A stretch of DNA of 64,000 nt from Planctomycetaceae bacterium (GCA_018699955.1 JABISG010000116.1:1-64000), one strand, 5' to 3'; counted from the stretch's first letter, positions 34,226-43,377 are shown. The notes: generated by a model not told the origin, from the sequence alone. Program-made: numbers and translations.

Positions 34226-35086
34226 ATGACAAGAAACCTGTTTGTCCTGTCGGCCGGGATTGCAATCTTCGTGTTGATTGGAAACGCCATCGCAGGAGAG
34301 TCGACGCCTGACACCACCCTTTTCAGCGAGAGCTTTGACGACGCAGAACTCCTGAAGAGGAGTTGGTACGATGGCTCCAAGTTCAAGATCGTGTCGGATG
34401 GGGCCTACGCGGGGAAGGGATGCATCGAATACCGCTGGAAGGACAAGGCCAGGAAACCGCACACATCTTCGGGAGTCCGGCATCCACTCAAGGCCACAGG
34501 TGAGCTTTACATCCGATACTATCTCAGGCTCTCGGCGGACTGGGACTGGTCCGGAAGATCCTATCATCCTCACCTCACTCACTTCCTCACCACCGAGAAC
34601 GGCAAGTGGCACGGACCCGCCCGGAGCCACCTGACACTCTACATCGAGCCAGTTAACGGCAAGCTCCGCCTCGGCGCAACCGACATGCAGAACGTCAACA
34701 TGCCCCACGGGCTTACTCAGGGTCCCCTCCGGGGCGGATACAACGGCAAATTGTACGACTCGAAGAAGGTCGTCTTTAACGATGGCAAGTGGCACTGCAT
34801 TGAGGCGCAGTTCAAGCTCAACACACTCGACATGCAGAACGACAAGGCCAACCGTGATGGCGTAATTCGTGGCTGGTTCGACGGCAAGCTCGTCATCGAA
34901 CACACCGATATCGTCTTCAGGACCACGGATTTTCCGAAAATGAAATGGAACCAGTTTCTGATGACGCCGTACTTCGGACCGGGGCTGCTGCCCCACGCTC
35001 AGGCGCTCTGGATTGACGAGTTGGTCGTCGCCACGAAGCGAATTGGACCCCTGCCCCAAAAGAAGCGATCTGCCGGCGAGAATTGA
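34226..35086 (+). CDS. Exported polysaccharide-lyase-like protein
   Basis: A 286-residue secreted protein with signal peptide (LFVLSAGIAIFVLIGNAIAG); GAGGAG lies before the ATG. Signs of a concanavalin-like jelly roll are FSESFDDAELLKRSWYDG at the mature N-terminus, YIRYYLRLSADWDW near residue 95, and NDGKWHCIEAQFKLNT with GVIRGWFDGKLVIEH near 190-225. These are the blocks by which heparin-lyase/alginate-lyase-like folds are recognised. Which sugar it acts on, and whether it is catalytic or only a binding module, cannot be told. It follows the esterase at 31520 by 72 bases. Confidence 0.7.
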   Translation: MTRNLFVLSAGIAIFVLIGNAIAGESTPDTTLFSESFDDAELLKRSWYDGSKFKIVSDGAYAGKGCIEYRWKDKARKPHTSSGVRHPLKATGELYIRYYLRLSADWDWSGRSYHPHLTHFLTTENGKWHGPARSHLTLYIEPVNGKLRLGATDMQNVNMPHGLTQGPLRGGYNGKLYDSKKVVFNDGKWHCIEAQFKLNTLDMQNDKANRDGVIRGWFDGKLVIEHTDIVFRTTDFPKMKWNQFLMTPYFGPGLLPHAQALWIDELVVATKRIGPLPQKKRSAGEN

Positions 35087-35247
35087 TTCGGAACCAATAC
35101 AAGTTCCCGATTTACGTCGCACGTTGGACAGCCGTCGCGCGTTGCCTCGAACGCCATTCCCGATTCTGGTACAGTGGAAACCGTGTCGTTGCATGCGACG
35201 ATCAGTGATCGAACGCGGTGAAAACTATCAGCAGGAAGTGCTTCGGG

Positions 35248-37119
35248 ATGGCGGAGATGAGTAGCGCTCAACAGACATCGACCATCGTCAACAAGGTCGA
35301 TGCCGCCGTGTCCGTAGGCGAACTCTCTTGCGATGCTGCCGGCAACTTGAAGCGGTGGCTCACCCGACCCGAGTACGGCAGGTATCAATCCCAACTGCAG
35401 CAGATGATCGAAGCCGGGGATTTCGAGACGCTGACCACGCTGTTTTTTGAATCGATCCCCTTTGGCACTGGGGGGCGGCGCGGGCTGATGTCCGAGATGG
35501 GTTCAGCCACAATCAATGCGAGAACCATCGCCGAGTCGGCACAGGGTCTGGCGACCTACCTGCAGGATCACAAGCAAACATCCGGCGGTCGAGCCGTTAT
35601 TGCCTGCGATACCCGCAATCGGTCGGATGAGTTCGCGCGGCTGGTGGCGACGACGCTCGCCGCCAACGGGCTGCACGTCTTCTTTTTCGATACATATCGC
35701 TCGACGCCGCAACTGTCATTCGCGGTCCGCCATCTTCAATGCGATGTCGGCGTGATGATCACGGCGTCGCACAATCCGCCGTCGGACAATGGTTTCAAAG
35801 CCTACTGGTCGAACGGCGGACAGGTTCTTTCGCCACACGATAAAGGAATCATCGATCGGGTCGCCGCCGCAGAGGAAATCCCAACGCTCGATTTCGATCA
35901 GGCCGTGTCCGATGGGAAAATCGAGCTGCTTGGAGCAGACCTGGACACTGCTTACATCGATACCGTCTGCGGGCTGAGTCTTTCGACGGCACGCAGTCTG
36001 CCGGGAGTATTCACGCCGCTGCATGGTGTCGGCGAAACATCGGCCTACCGCGCGCTGCAGCAGGCGGGATTTTCCGGCATTGAAATCTTCGAGCCACAGC
36101 GCGATCCCGACGGCAATTTTACGAACGTTCCCGATCATCTGCCGAACCCCGAACGCTTTGAGGTGTTTCAGCCGGCAATCGAACGGGCGCGAGAAACCGG
36201 CGGCGAATTGGTGTTGGCATCCGATCCCGACGCCGACCGATTGGGCGCATGCGTTCGCAACGGCGATGGCGAGTTCATACACCTCACCGGCAACCGCATT
36301 GGTGCGTTGCTGGCCGACTACATTCTGCGGAAACGTGCCGCGGCAAACAGTTTGACGAGCGATCATTTCGTCGTAGAGACATTGGTGACGACGCCGTTGA
36401 TCGGCGCGATTGCACAATCGCACGGCGTGCGTGTCATCGACGATCTGCTGGTGGGATTCAAGTACATCGGTGAAACGATGGACCGCGAAGGCGCGGATCG
36501 ATTTGTCTTCGGCGTCGAAGAGTCGCTCGGATATCTTGCCGGCGACCACGCCCGCGACAAAGACGCTTCGGTGGCCGCGCTCTATCTGGCCGAACTCGCC
36601 GCCGAACTTCGCGAAGAGGGCAAGTCGCTGTTGGATCGACTCGACGAATTGTATGTCGAACTCGGTTATTTTACAGAGGGACAACAATCGGTCGTGCGGG
36701 GCGGAGAAAAAGGACAGCAGCAAATCCGGCAACTCATCGATCAGTTCCGTAATGAGCCACCAACAGAACTTGCCGGCATTTCACTTGGGCGCGTTCGCGA
36801 CTACGGCCAGCACGAGATTCGCAGTTTGCCCTCAAACGAAGTCGCCGAGCCGCTTCCGGAACCGCGCGACAATCTGCTGTTCTTTGAGACGGAAAATACC
36901 GAGCCGCGAATCGCGCTGGCGGTGCGGCCATCGGGAACGGAACCAAAGATTAAGTTCTACACGTTCGCTCAGGCGGCCTGCGAACAAGCCGACGGGTTGG
37001 CGGAATTGAAACAAGAAACTGACGAACAACTCGCATTATTTCAACAAGAGCTTTCCGTTTGGGTCGGAGAAGTCTTGAAGCGGTTGGACAACGACACATC
37101 ACCTGAGACAGGCAGCTGA
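35248..37119 (+). CDS. Phosphoglucomutase/phosphomannomutase
   Basis: A 623-residue alpha-D-phosphohexomutase. Domain order: N-terminal extension (about 60 residues); phosphoserine loop TASHNPPSDNGFKAYW; metal-binding DPDADR; sugar-binding GVEESLGYL; and phosphate-binding RPSGTEPKIKFY near the C-terminus. All four active-site loops are intact. The ATG at 35248 is preferred because AGGAAG lies about 10 bases upstream; a GTG at 35218 and an ATG at 35257 are alternatives. The inositol-phosphate synthase gene starts 2 bases after its stop, so glucose-1-P/glucose-6-P interconversion may feed inositol synthesis. Confidence 0.92.
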   Translation: MAEMSSAQQTSTIVNKVDAAVSVGELSCDAAGNLKRWLTRPEYGRYQSQLQQMIEAGDFETLTTLFFESIPFGTGGRRGLMSEMGSATINARTIAESAQGLATYLQDHKQTSGGRAVIACDTRNRSDEFARLVATTLAANGLHVFFFDTYRSTPQLSFAVRHLQCDVGVMITASHNPPSDNGFKAYWSNGGQVLSPHDKGIIDRVAAAEEIPTLDFDQAVSDGKIELLGADLDTAYIDTVCGLSLSTARSLPGVFTPLHGVGETSAYRALQQAGFSGIEIFEPQRDPDGNFTNVPDHLPNPERFEVFQPAIERARETGGELVLASDPDADRLGACVRNGDGEFIHLTGNRIGALLADYILRKRAAANSLTSDHFVVETLVTTPLIGAIAQSHGVRVIDDLLVGFKYIGETMDREGADRFVFGVEESLGYLAGDHARDKDASVAALYLAELAAELREEGKSLLDRLDELYVELGYFTEGQQSVVRGGEKGQQQIRQLIDQFRNEPPTELAGISLGRVRDYGQHEIRSLPSNEVAEPLPEPRDNLLFFETENTEPRIALAVRPSGTEPKIKFYTFAQAACEQADGLAELKQETDEQLALFQQELSVWVGEVLKRLDNDTSPETGS

Positions 37120-37120
37120 G

Positions 37121-38338
37121 ATGGCAAGCGAAAAGATTGGTATTTGGTTAATCGGTGCGTGGGGCGGCGTTTCGACGACCGCCGCAACCGGTCTGGCGGC
37201 GCTCCAACAAGGCGTGGCAGAGGAAACGGCATTGGTGAGCAGTCTGCCCCGTTTCGAGGAATTGGAACTTGCAGACTGGAGTCAATTTGTTGTTGGCGGT
37301 CACGAAATCCGCGACACGGGCTTTGTTGCCGAGGCGGCGATCCTTCAGCAGAAGTCCCGCGTCTTCAGCCCCGAAATGCTCGAAGCCGTTGGCCCAACGC
37401 TGAAGCAGTTCGACGAAAACGTGCGGACCGGCACGTTGTGGAATGTTGGCCAGACGATTAGCTCGTTTGCATCGTCGGAGGCTGTCGAATTGGCAAAGAC
37501 CGAGAAACCAACCGACATCATTTCGCGCATCCAAAGCGACGTGCAGACTTTTCGCGACGCCAACGAACTGGATCACGTTGTCGTCGTCAATTTGTCATCG
37601 ACAGAACCAACGATCGATTCGGACTCCGACAAACTGAGTTGGAGTGAATTGTCCGCGCGTCTCGATTCTGACGAATCACCGTTGCCGGCCAGTTCGCTGT
37701 ACGCGATTGCGGCCATGCAGGCCGGTTGCTCGTATGTCAACTTCACACCTTCGGTCGGTTCCAATTTGCCCGCGTTGAATGAGCTTGCCGAATCGCAGGG
37801 CGTGTTGCACGTCGGCCGAGACGGCAAGACGGGCGAGACGTTGATGAAGGCCGTGCTGGCACCCATGTTCGCCGATCGAAATCTGAACGTCATGAGTTGG
37901 GTTGGCCACAACATCTTCGGCAACCTTGACGGCAAAGTTCTCGATGACCCAATCAACAAAGCGAGCAAGGTCACATCGAAGGATCGGCTGCTGACCGAAA
38001 TCCTCGGCTACAAACCGCAGTCGCTCGTCTCCATCGAGTACATCGAATCGATGGCCGACTGGAAAACGGCCTGGGACCACATCCATTTTCAAGGTTTCCT
38101 CGGCACAGCGATGACGCTGCAGTTCACCTGGCAGGGCTGCGATTCGATTCTGGCAGCACCGTTGGCACTCGACCTGGTCCGTTTCACCGAACGCGAACGC
38201 CGCCGTGGAACCAGCGGCGTGATGACGCAGTTGAGTTCTTTCTTCAAAAGCCCCATGGGAACCGACGTCCCACCCGAGTTCGCAAAGCAGTATGCGTTAC
38301 TGGAGGCGTGGGCCGACGAAGTTGTTGCGGAGGGGTAG
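37121..38338 (+). CDS. Inositol-3-phosphate synthase
   Basis: A 405-residue NAD-dependent isomerase that turns glucose-6-phosphate into inositol-3-phosphate. Rossmann motif: IWLIGAWGGVSTTAATG at the N-terminus. Family blocks are VGGHEIRDTGF (near 50), VVVNLSSTEPT (near 150), CSYVNFTPSVGSNLPAL (near 205), GRDGKTGETLMKAVLAPMF (near 235) and WVGHNIFGNLDGKVLDD (near 260). This is the bacterial/archaeal-size form. It is encoded 2 bases after the phosphohexomutase. The planctomycete enzyme could also make an inositol-like lipid head group; the UbiA-type prenyltransferase two genes downstream fits a membrane-lipid role, which is inference. Confidence 0.9.
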   Translation: MASEKIGIWLIGAWGGVSTTAATGLAALQQGVAEETALVSSLPRFEELELADWSQFVVGGHEIRDTGFVAEAAILQQKSRVFSPEMLEAVGPTLKQFDENVRTGTLWNVGQTISSFASSEAVELAKTEKPTDIISRIQSDVQTFRDANELDHVVVVNLSSTEPTIDSDSDKLSWSELSARLDSDESPLPASSLYAIAAMQAGCSYVNFTPSVGSNLPALNELAESQGVLHVGRDGKTGETLMKAVLAPMFADRNLNVMSWVGHNIFGNLDGKVLDDPINKASKVTSKDRLLTEILGYKPQSLVSIEYIESMADWKTAWDHIHFQGFLGTAMTLQFTWQGCDSILAAPLALDLVRFTERERRRGTSGVMTQLSSFFKSPMGTDVPPEFAKQYALLEAWADEVVAEG

Positions 38339-38365
38339 TCGCGGGTTGTTAGCCGAGAAAATGGT

Positions 38366-39352
38366 ATGGTTGCCTCATGTGAAGCCTGTGAATCGGCGGC
38401 AGCGGTGGTTGAAGAAGCCTGTGATGAAGGTGCGCCATATCACGTATGTTCCGCCTGTCATGCACGGCTGATGGCCTTGGCTTTGCGACCGATTGAGTGG
38501 TTCAATCTCGCGAAGCGGCACGGTTGGTGGCAGTATCTCCTGCACGACGACTTCTATGACGAAGACGGGACGGCCTATCAAGCGGAGCAGGATGTCGAGA
38601 GTCCAGAGCAGCATCTGGCACCAACAATGAATGAGGTGTGTCACGATCCAAACGCGCTCCTTGACTACACGATCACACAATGGCACTTTCGACCGGAAGT
38701 TGCCACCGCGTGGCAAGCTCTGGACCAAACGAAAGTTCTGCACACATTGCAGCAGCGATATGCGATGGCAGGAGATTTCGGCATCCAAGGGGCAATGCTC
38801 GATGTCGCAGCATGCTCGCTGGCAGAAAACGGACGGGACTTTGTAACGGCAGCATGGGACGACTTCCGTGATCCTCGCCAACTTGGAACGCTTGCAAATG
38901 CTACAGCTGCATGTATTCCTTACGATGAAGGGTTCTCTCGGGTCACAGGAGCGCTTGCTGAGTTGGATGACAAGGCTCGACGTGACACGATGTATTCGTT
39001 GATCTACTTTCACTCTCACGACGTCTTAGATTGGATCGAATCAAATGTGTCGTCGCCAGTTACCGAAGATTGGGGACGGTTGGCCGCGGGATCTCATTTT
39101 AGCTGGAAACGTGCAGTCGTATGGCTCGACGCTGGCAGACTTATCAGTCTTGTTGCTCTGGATGCGCTGGCGGCAATCGTTCGGCCTCAAAGCCCGCTGC
39201 TACGCGACTACGGTCCACAATTAGAAGACAAGCCCGATTCAGTTTCGTTTCGCCAGACATTAGAGTCGTACCTTGAGCGCGATAGAGTGCCAAGAGTTAG
39301 AAAGACGATGGAGTTTTTGTTGAAGAATCTGAAGACTTTAACGTCACACTGA
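38366..39352 (+). CDS. Zinc-ribbon protein of unknown function
   Basis: A 328-residue protein. The N-terminus has two Cys pairs (CEACESAAAV and CSACHARL), which would bind one zinc. The rest is helical, with repeated 'A..AL' turns suggesting HEAT-like helices (for example DARWQ/AWQALDQTKVLHTLQQR and GALAELDDKARRDTMYSL). No catalytic motif is seen. It splits the inositol-synthase gene from the UbiA gene, and its codon choice is less GC-rich than theirs, so it may be a later insertion. An immunity or regulatory role, as for many solitary planctomycete HEAT proteins, is a guess. Confidence 0.65.
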   Translation: MVASCEACESAAAVVEEACDEGAPYHVCSACHARLMALALRPIEWFNLAKRHGWWQYLLHDDFYDEDGTAYQAEQDVESPEQHLAPTMNEVCHDPNALLDYTITQWHFRPEVATAWQALDQTKVLHTLQQRYAMAGDFGIQGAMLDVAACSLAENGRDFVTAAWDDFRDPRQLGTLANATAACIPYDEGFSRVTGALAELDDKARRDTMYSLIYFHSHDVLDWIESNVSSPVTEDWGRLAAGSHFSWKRAVVWLDAGRLISLVALDALAAIVRPQSPLLRDYGPQLEDKPDSVSFRQTLESYLERDRVPRVRKTMEFLLKNLKTLTSH

Positions 39353-39402
39353 GCGCGGCGAACGCCCCGCAGCCAATCGAAAGTGCAATCACAACATCGC
39401 CA

Positions 39403-40344
39403 ATGACGACACTTCGCTCCTATCTGCAACTGGTTCGATTTCCGGCCGTGTTCACTGCGATGGCCGATATCTTTCTCGGTTTTCTGCTCACGCACAAGGC
39501 GCTGCAACCGGCCGACGGATTTGTGGCGCTGCTTGTGGCTTCGTCGTGTCTGTACTTGTCCGGCATGGTGTTTAACGACGTGTTTGATCGGCAGGTCGAC
39601 GGCATCGAACGTGCTGGCCGACCGATCCCGTCGGGCCGTGTTTCGCCGACGGCGGCGGTGACGTTGGGAAGCCTGCTGATTCTTGTGGGGCTGGGTGCAG
39701 CCTTGTTTGCGGGAACGCAAAGCCTACTGATCGCCGTCGCGTTAACGGGTTTTATCTTTCTCTATGACGGGCTGCTCAAGCGGACGCCGTTGGGGCCGGT
39801 GGCGATGGGGTGCTGTCGGTTGTTCAACGTTTTGCTGGGGGCGAGTTTGGGTGGGCTTTACACGATCAATTTCGTGCGCCTGCCCCCCGTGTTTGCTCAG
39901 CCGCACTTGCCGGTCGCGGTCGCCTTGGGAGTCTACGTGGCCGGTGTGACCTGGTTCGCACGGCAAGAGGCGCAGGTGAGCAGCCGCCGTCAACTGATCG
40001 GGGCAACGGCGATCATCAATCTGGGTCTGGCCGGGCTTGCCGTCTTAATCACCGGCATCTTCGAGCGGTTTCTTCGCTGGAATCCGCCGGGAGAGACACA
40101 AAGCAGCGGAGTGCTGATGGCGTTGGCGATGATTGCTTTAATCATGAACCGCCGTCTGTGGGCGGCGATTTTCGATCCGGTCCCCGGCAAGGTTCAGCCG
40201 GCGGTCAAAACCTTGCTGCTGTCGATCATCGTGCTCGACGCCATGTTGGTGTTTTATCACACCAACAGCCCGGGATACGCATGCATGACTGCCGCGCTAA
40301 TTTTCCCGGCAATGGTACTGGGTCGTTGGGTCTTCATCACCTGA
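39403..40344 (+). CDS. UbiA-family prenyltransferase
   Basis: A 313-residue integral membrane protein with about eight or nine helices. The two Asp-rich motifs are FNDVFDRQVDGIERAGRPIP (NDxxDxxxD, near residue 60) and FLYDGLLKRTPLGPVAMG (near 120). These bind the prenyl diphosphate via magnesium. The sequence is closest in style to the EboC/UbiA-like branch of planctomycetes and cyanobacteria rather than to ubiquinone or heme O synthesis enzymes. The acceptor is unknown; the inositol-phosphate synthase nearby is one candidate source. Confidence 0.88.
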   Translation: MTTLRSYLQLVRFPAVFTAMADIFLGFLLTHKALQPADGFVALLVASSCLYLSGMVFNDVFDRQVDGIERAGRPIPSGRVSPTAAVTLGSLLILVGLGAALFAGTQSLLIAVALTGFIFLYDGLLKRTPLGPVAMGCCRLFNVLLGASLGGLYTINFVRLPPVFAQPHLPVAVALGVYVAGVTWFARQEAQVSSRRQLIGATAIINLGLAGLAVLITGIFERFLRWNPPGETQSSGVLMALAMIALIMNRRLWAAIFDPVPGKVQPAVKTLLLSIIVLDAMLVFYHTNSPGYACMTAALIFPAMVLGRWVFIT

Positions 40345-40378
40345 GGCTGATTGGACCTGACGCTGACTGGCGCACGAA

Positions 40379-40648
40379 TCAAAGCGGAGCCTGGAATCCC
40401 AGCACCTGGTAGCGTGTCAGTTCGTCGGGGCTTGTCAGTTTTACCGCGGAAATGGCGTCGTAGGAGATCATGACTTTTCTCGCGCCGTGCGTGTCCGGTC
40501 GGTCGCGTTGCAACAAGAGAATCCCACCGGAGATGAGGAAGTCCACGAAGGGAATGGTTTCCTGAAACGTCGTAATCAGCAGCCCTTCTTTGGGCAGTGT
40601 TTCCGGCCAGTTTTCAAAGAGTGTCCGCCACGATTCCATACTGTCCAT
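40379..40648 (-). CDS. Small conserved protein, unknown function
   Basis: An 89-residue cytoplasmic protein. The ATG at 40648 follows GGAGG at good spacing, which rules out the longer reading from 40708. The central part ETIPFVDFLISGGILLLQRD then HGARKVMISYDAISAVKL looks like a small beta-barrel. Nothing identifies a function. It lies downstream of tRNA-Glu on the same strand, separated from it by a terminator. Confidence 0.6.
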   Translation of the reverse strand: MDSMESWRTLFENWPETLPKEGLLITTFQETIPFVDFLISGGILLLQRDRPDTHGARKVMISYDAISAVKLTSPDELTRYQVLGFQAPL

Positions 40649-40706
40649 TGTTCTGCCTCCGTGCGCTGTTGCGCGTGATCGATCAATCGACTGACGACAT
40701 AGATAC

Positions 40707-40750
40707 AAAAGCAGCCCAAGTTATCGCGAGAGCGACAACTCGGGCTGCAA
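40707..40750 (-). terminator. Terminator of tRNA-Glu
   Basis: On the minus strand GCAGCCCGAGTTGTCGC, loop TCTC, then GCGATAACTTGGGCTGC and TTTTG form a long hairpin (40711-40748) with one or two mismatches and a short U-run, 20 bases after the tRNA 3' end. Confidence 0.8.
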
Positions 40751-40769
40751 TTGTGAAACTCTTCAAGAG

Positions 40770-40844
40770 TGACCCCAGGGGGATTCGAACCCCCGTTGTC
40801 GGAGCGAAAGTCCGATGTCCTAGGCCTGACTAGACGATGGGGCC
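40770..40844 (-). tRNA. tRNA-Glu (TTC anticodon)
   Basis: A cloverleaf reads from 40844 to 40770 on the minus strand. The acceptor stem GGCCCCA pairs with TGGGGTC. The anticodon arm is TCGGA-CTTTCGC-TCCGA, so the anticodon is TTC. The T-arm is CGGGGG-TTCGAAT-CCCCC. The discriminator base is A and the CCA tail is not encoded. Length is 75 nt. Confidence 0.95.
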
Positions 40845-41006
40845 GTCAATCTGCACAACAATTTAAGCGTTCTTAGCAGTATGTCAAGGGGGAGCCGTCA
40901 AACGAGGGTGCTTTGGGAGAATTTTCGATCAAATCAGCACTCGCCACGCACCGATCCCGTATTGAAACAAGAATCTGGAGAACGACGCGGATCACCACAA
41001 TCGCGA

Positions 41007-41218
41007 TTAAGCCTCGGCCGGATGCACGGCTGGCGGCTCTTCCTTCATCGCCTGCTGTTCCGTCATGATCGCATCGTGGATTTCACTGCGATGAATCGGG
41101 ATCTCTCGTGGTGCCTGGATGCCAAGCCGGACCTTATCACCGCGGACTTCAACCACAGTGATAACGATGTTCTCATCGATAACGATGCTCTCGTTTTTTT
41201 CCGCGACAAGACCAACAT
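41007..41218 (-). CDS. csrA: Carbon storage regulator CsrA with an apparent frameshift
   Basis: CsrA is a small RNA-binding translational regulator. The C-terminal part is clear: NESIVIDENIVITVVEVRGD then KVRLGIQAPREIPIHRSEI. The family start MLVLSRKK is present at ATG 41218 but lies in a different frame. The two are joined at a run of seven A (minus strand, 41194-41200), where an eighth A would give MLVLSRKKNESIV and a normal 70-residue protein. As written, translation from the ATG runs out of frame, and the open frame upstream encodes an unrelated N-terminus. A sequencing error in the homopolymer is likely; slippage on the A7 run is the alternative. Confidence 0.85.
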
Positions 41219-41699
41219 GGAACCCGTCTCTCCGAAAATGTGGCCAGCATGGGGACCGACACAGAGACTTCCGCCGCTTCAAACACCAACGCCCGGCAGG
41301 AGCCGTCTCGTTAGAACTTTGGTGCCGTGAACAACCCTGTTCACACGGTGGGGATTGTACGTATTACAAGAGAGGCGGTCAAGTGGTGCGACAAGATATT
41401 CTTGCGCGCATCACCAGCTTTAACGGGAACCGACCGTCCTGGGTCGTCCAGCTAACGCCATTGAGGGTCACAAGTTTAAGTGGGGAAAGAGCTTATGGGC
41501 TAACAAGTTCCCATTGCCAAGACTGAGCTTGGGAGAACCGAAAACTGTACCAACACGCACAAACCCGACACACGAGCCGAGGTCAGGATGCTCGAACCGC
41601 GAACCCAAAGCCACTTCTAGCCCGTGGCGCACCGCGGCATGCGCCAAATTATGCCGAGAATGCTATACAGCAAACTCGATTGACCGCGTCGCACTCGAC
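41219..41699. other. Intergenic region upstream of csrA
   Basis: About 480 bases without a convincing gene or known RNA. It holds the csrA promoter; csrA and the HU gene are both on the minus strand. Confidence 0.4.
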
Positions 41700-42032
41700 C
41701 TAGGCCATATCCTTCAGGGCCTTCAGTGGTCGTACTTTGACAACGTTGCGAGCTGGTTTTGCTGCCACATCCATCAGCTCACCGGGTTTGAAGGGGTTCG
41801 GAACGCCCTTCTTGGCCGGCGTCGCGGGCTTGCGAACGACGGTCACCTTCAGCAGGCCTGGCAGGTTAAAGACACCCGGGCCTTTCTTGCCAACATTCTC
41901 GCCGATCAGGTTGCCCAATTCTTCGAGGACGCCGCCAATCTCTTTCTTCGACAGTCCTGTCGCTTCAGCCAGGGCTGTGTGAATCTCTGTCTTTGTCATC
42001 GGCTTTGCTTTTGCCGCACCCTGCGCTGCCAT
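41700..42032 (-). CDS. HU/IHF-family DNA-binding protein
   Basis: A 110-residue nucleoid protein. The body follows HU: MTKTEIHTALAEATGLSKKE (helices 1-2), VGKKGPGVFNLPGLLKVTVV (beta arms) and the ending NVVKVRPLKALKDMA. There is a short basic N-terminal extension (AAQGAAKAKP) and an insertion with Pro-Lys-rich residues in the DNA-contacting arm (RKPATPAKKGVPNPFKPGE), which is usual for planctomycete HU variants. Confidence 0.88.
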   Translation of the reverse strand: MAAQGAAKAKPMTKTEIHTALAEATGLSKKEIGGVLEELGNLIGENVGKKGPGVFNLPGLLKVTVVRKPATPAKKGVPNPFKPGELMDVAAKPARNVVKVRPLKALKDMA

Positions 42033-42706
42033 CGCAAGCTCCTATCTTACGGGGAACTCTGAAGTGTTGGCCCCAAGTACAGAAGGCCTCAGTCGAGTAG
42101 GTAGTAGACTCTTGGTAATCGAAATTGTCAATGAATTCTGCCTTGTTTTTCAAGAGTTTGCCAGTTTTTCCGTGAGAAAATGATGTGTAAGCACTCGAAA
42201 TTCCAATTCGTCACAAGCGTGAGTCGGCCCATGGAAATTCAAAGTTCGCCGTTGGATGGCCACCAGCCGATCAATTGATTCAGTTCGCATTGGCGTCCGC
42301 AGCATCTCTGGTTGCGGCAACGCGCGTCCGCCTGGCGGTGAATGTCGCATCGAGAGATCAGGGGCAATGACAATCATTGCATCGGCTTCACTCAGCCGAA
42401 GTAAGCTGGACGGTCTAGGCTGCACGGTTGCGGATGTTGGCAGGGTTGAAGAAAGGGTTTGCAAATATTCAGCGGCTGTGTCCGTTTCAGGCTCTTGTGA
42501 TGTCCGGTTCTTATGGGAATTCGATTGCCTCTCTGATGGAATCTGTGTATGTTGAGGAAGGCAATGGAGTTGAAACGATTTATCGAATTTTATCTGACCG
42601 ATCGTATTGATATCTGTGAGGCTGTGGGCGCTACGGCGTTGTTGCCTCTCTGAGTTTGGATCGTGCGGAACCGCACCTTTTGCCGGGGCAGTTGGGGGTC
42701 AGCCGA
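42033..42706. other. Intergenic region, nothing recognised
   Basis: 674 bases. Short open frames exist but look like chance. No RNA or repeat was seen. It contains the promoters of the divergent HU and receiver genes. Confidence 0.4.
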
Positions 42707-43264
42707 ATGGCTGCAGACAATGTCCGAGATAATCAGGCTGTGGCGTTAGCCCATCAAATTCTCCTCGTCGAGGACGACTCGGCCAGTGCTGAGTTTCTAA
42801 AAGACTTGCTTGAGCAACAGGGCTTCGCCGTTACGATTGCCAAAGACGGCGGCCAGACGCACGCATCATTCAGCATGCGACGGCCCGACTTTGTCATCCT
42901 CGAACTCATCCTGCCCGGCGAAAGTGGCTTCGAAATTTGCGAACGACTTAAGCAGGTGGAAGAGTCGGTTCCCGTGTTGGTGCTGACAGAGATCGACATG
43001 GACGACTCGCGCGATCTGGCCACGAGAGTCGGTGCCGATGGCTACATGACAAAGCCGTTCGATCCCGACGAACTGTTTGGCGCGATTCGCAATATCTCTG
43101 AAGCGGTATGGCGGCGAACGCATGCCGATCAGCCAAAGGAAACGGGGCGGATTCGGTTTTCGTGTGTTTGTGGAAAGAAATTCAAAGTCAGTCCGACGCA
43201 TCGAGGCAAGTCGCTCACATGCCCGCGTTGTGGCGAATCGGTGATTGTGCCGCGCCACGACTGA
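42707..43264 (+). CDS. Receiver protein with Glu at the phosphoacceptor site and C-terminal zinc ribbon
   Basis: A 185-residue protein. Residues about 16-135 are a CheY-like receiver: acidic pair Glu22-Asp23-Asp24 (ILLVEDD), Thr94 (VPVLVLTE) and Lys116 (YMTKPFD) are present. The phosphoacceptor Asp is replaced by Glu66 (FVILELILPGESG). The Asp-to-Glu change often mimics phosphorylation. The last about 40 residues are a planctomycete zinc ribbon (FSCVCGKKFKVSPTHRGKSL with TCPRCGESVIVP). No DNA-binding domain is present. The start at ATG 42707 is preferred (GGGGGT upstream) over TTG 42656. The next gene encodes an FHA protein, so both may read out the same kinase signal. Confidence 0.85.
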   Translation: MAADNVRDNQAVALAHQILLVEDDSASAEFLKDLLEQQGFAVTIAKDGGQTHASFSMRRPDFVILELILPGESGFEICERLKQVEESVPVLVLTEIDMDDSRDLATRVGADGYMTKPFDPDELFGAIRNISEAVWRRTHADQPKETGRIRFSCVCGKKFKVSPTHRGKSLTCPRCGESVIVPRHD

Positions 43265-43377
43265 AGCGAATGGGAAAGTGGGTGAATGGGCTATAAGGTA
43301 AGGGGAGTATCGGCACGGGTCGCGATCATCGCCGCCCGACGAGCAGGGGCGAGAGGGCGCAGACTGAAAGCGGGACC

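Noticed and set aside
37121-40344. An ebo-type (eboA-F) scytonemin/exported-metabolite cluster
   Set aside because: Only a UbiA enzyme resembling EboC is present; the TatD-like, xylose-isomerase-like and phosphatase companions are absent.
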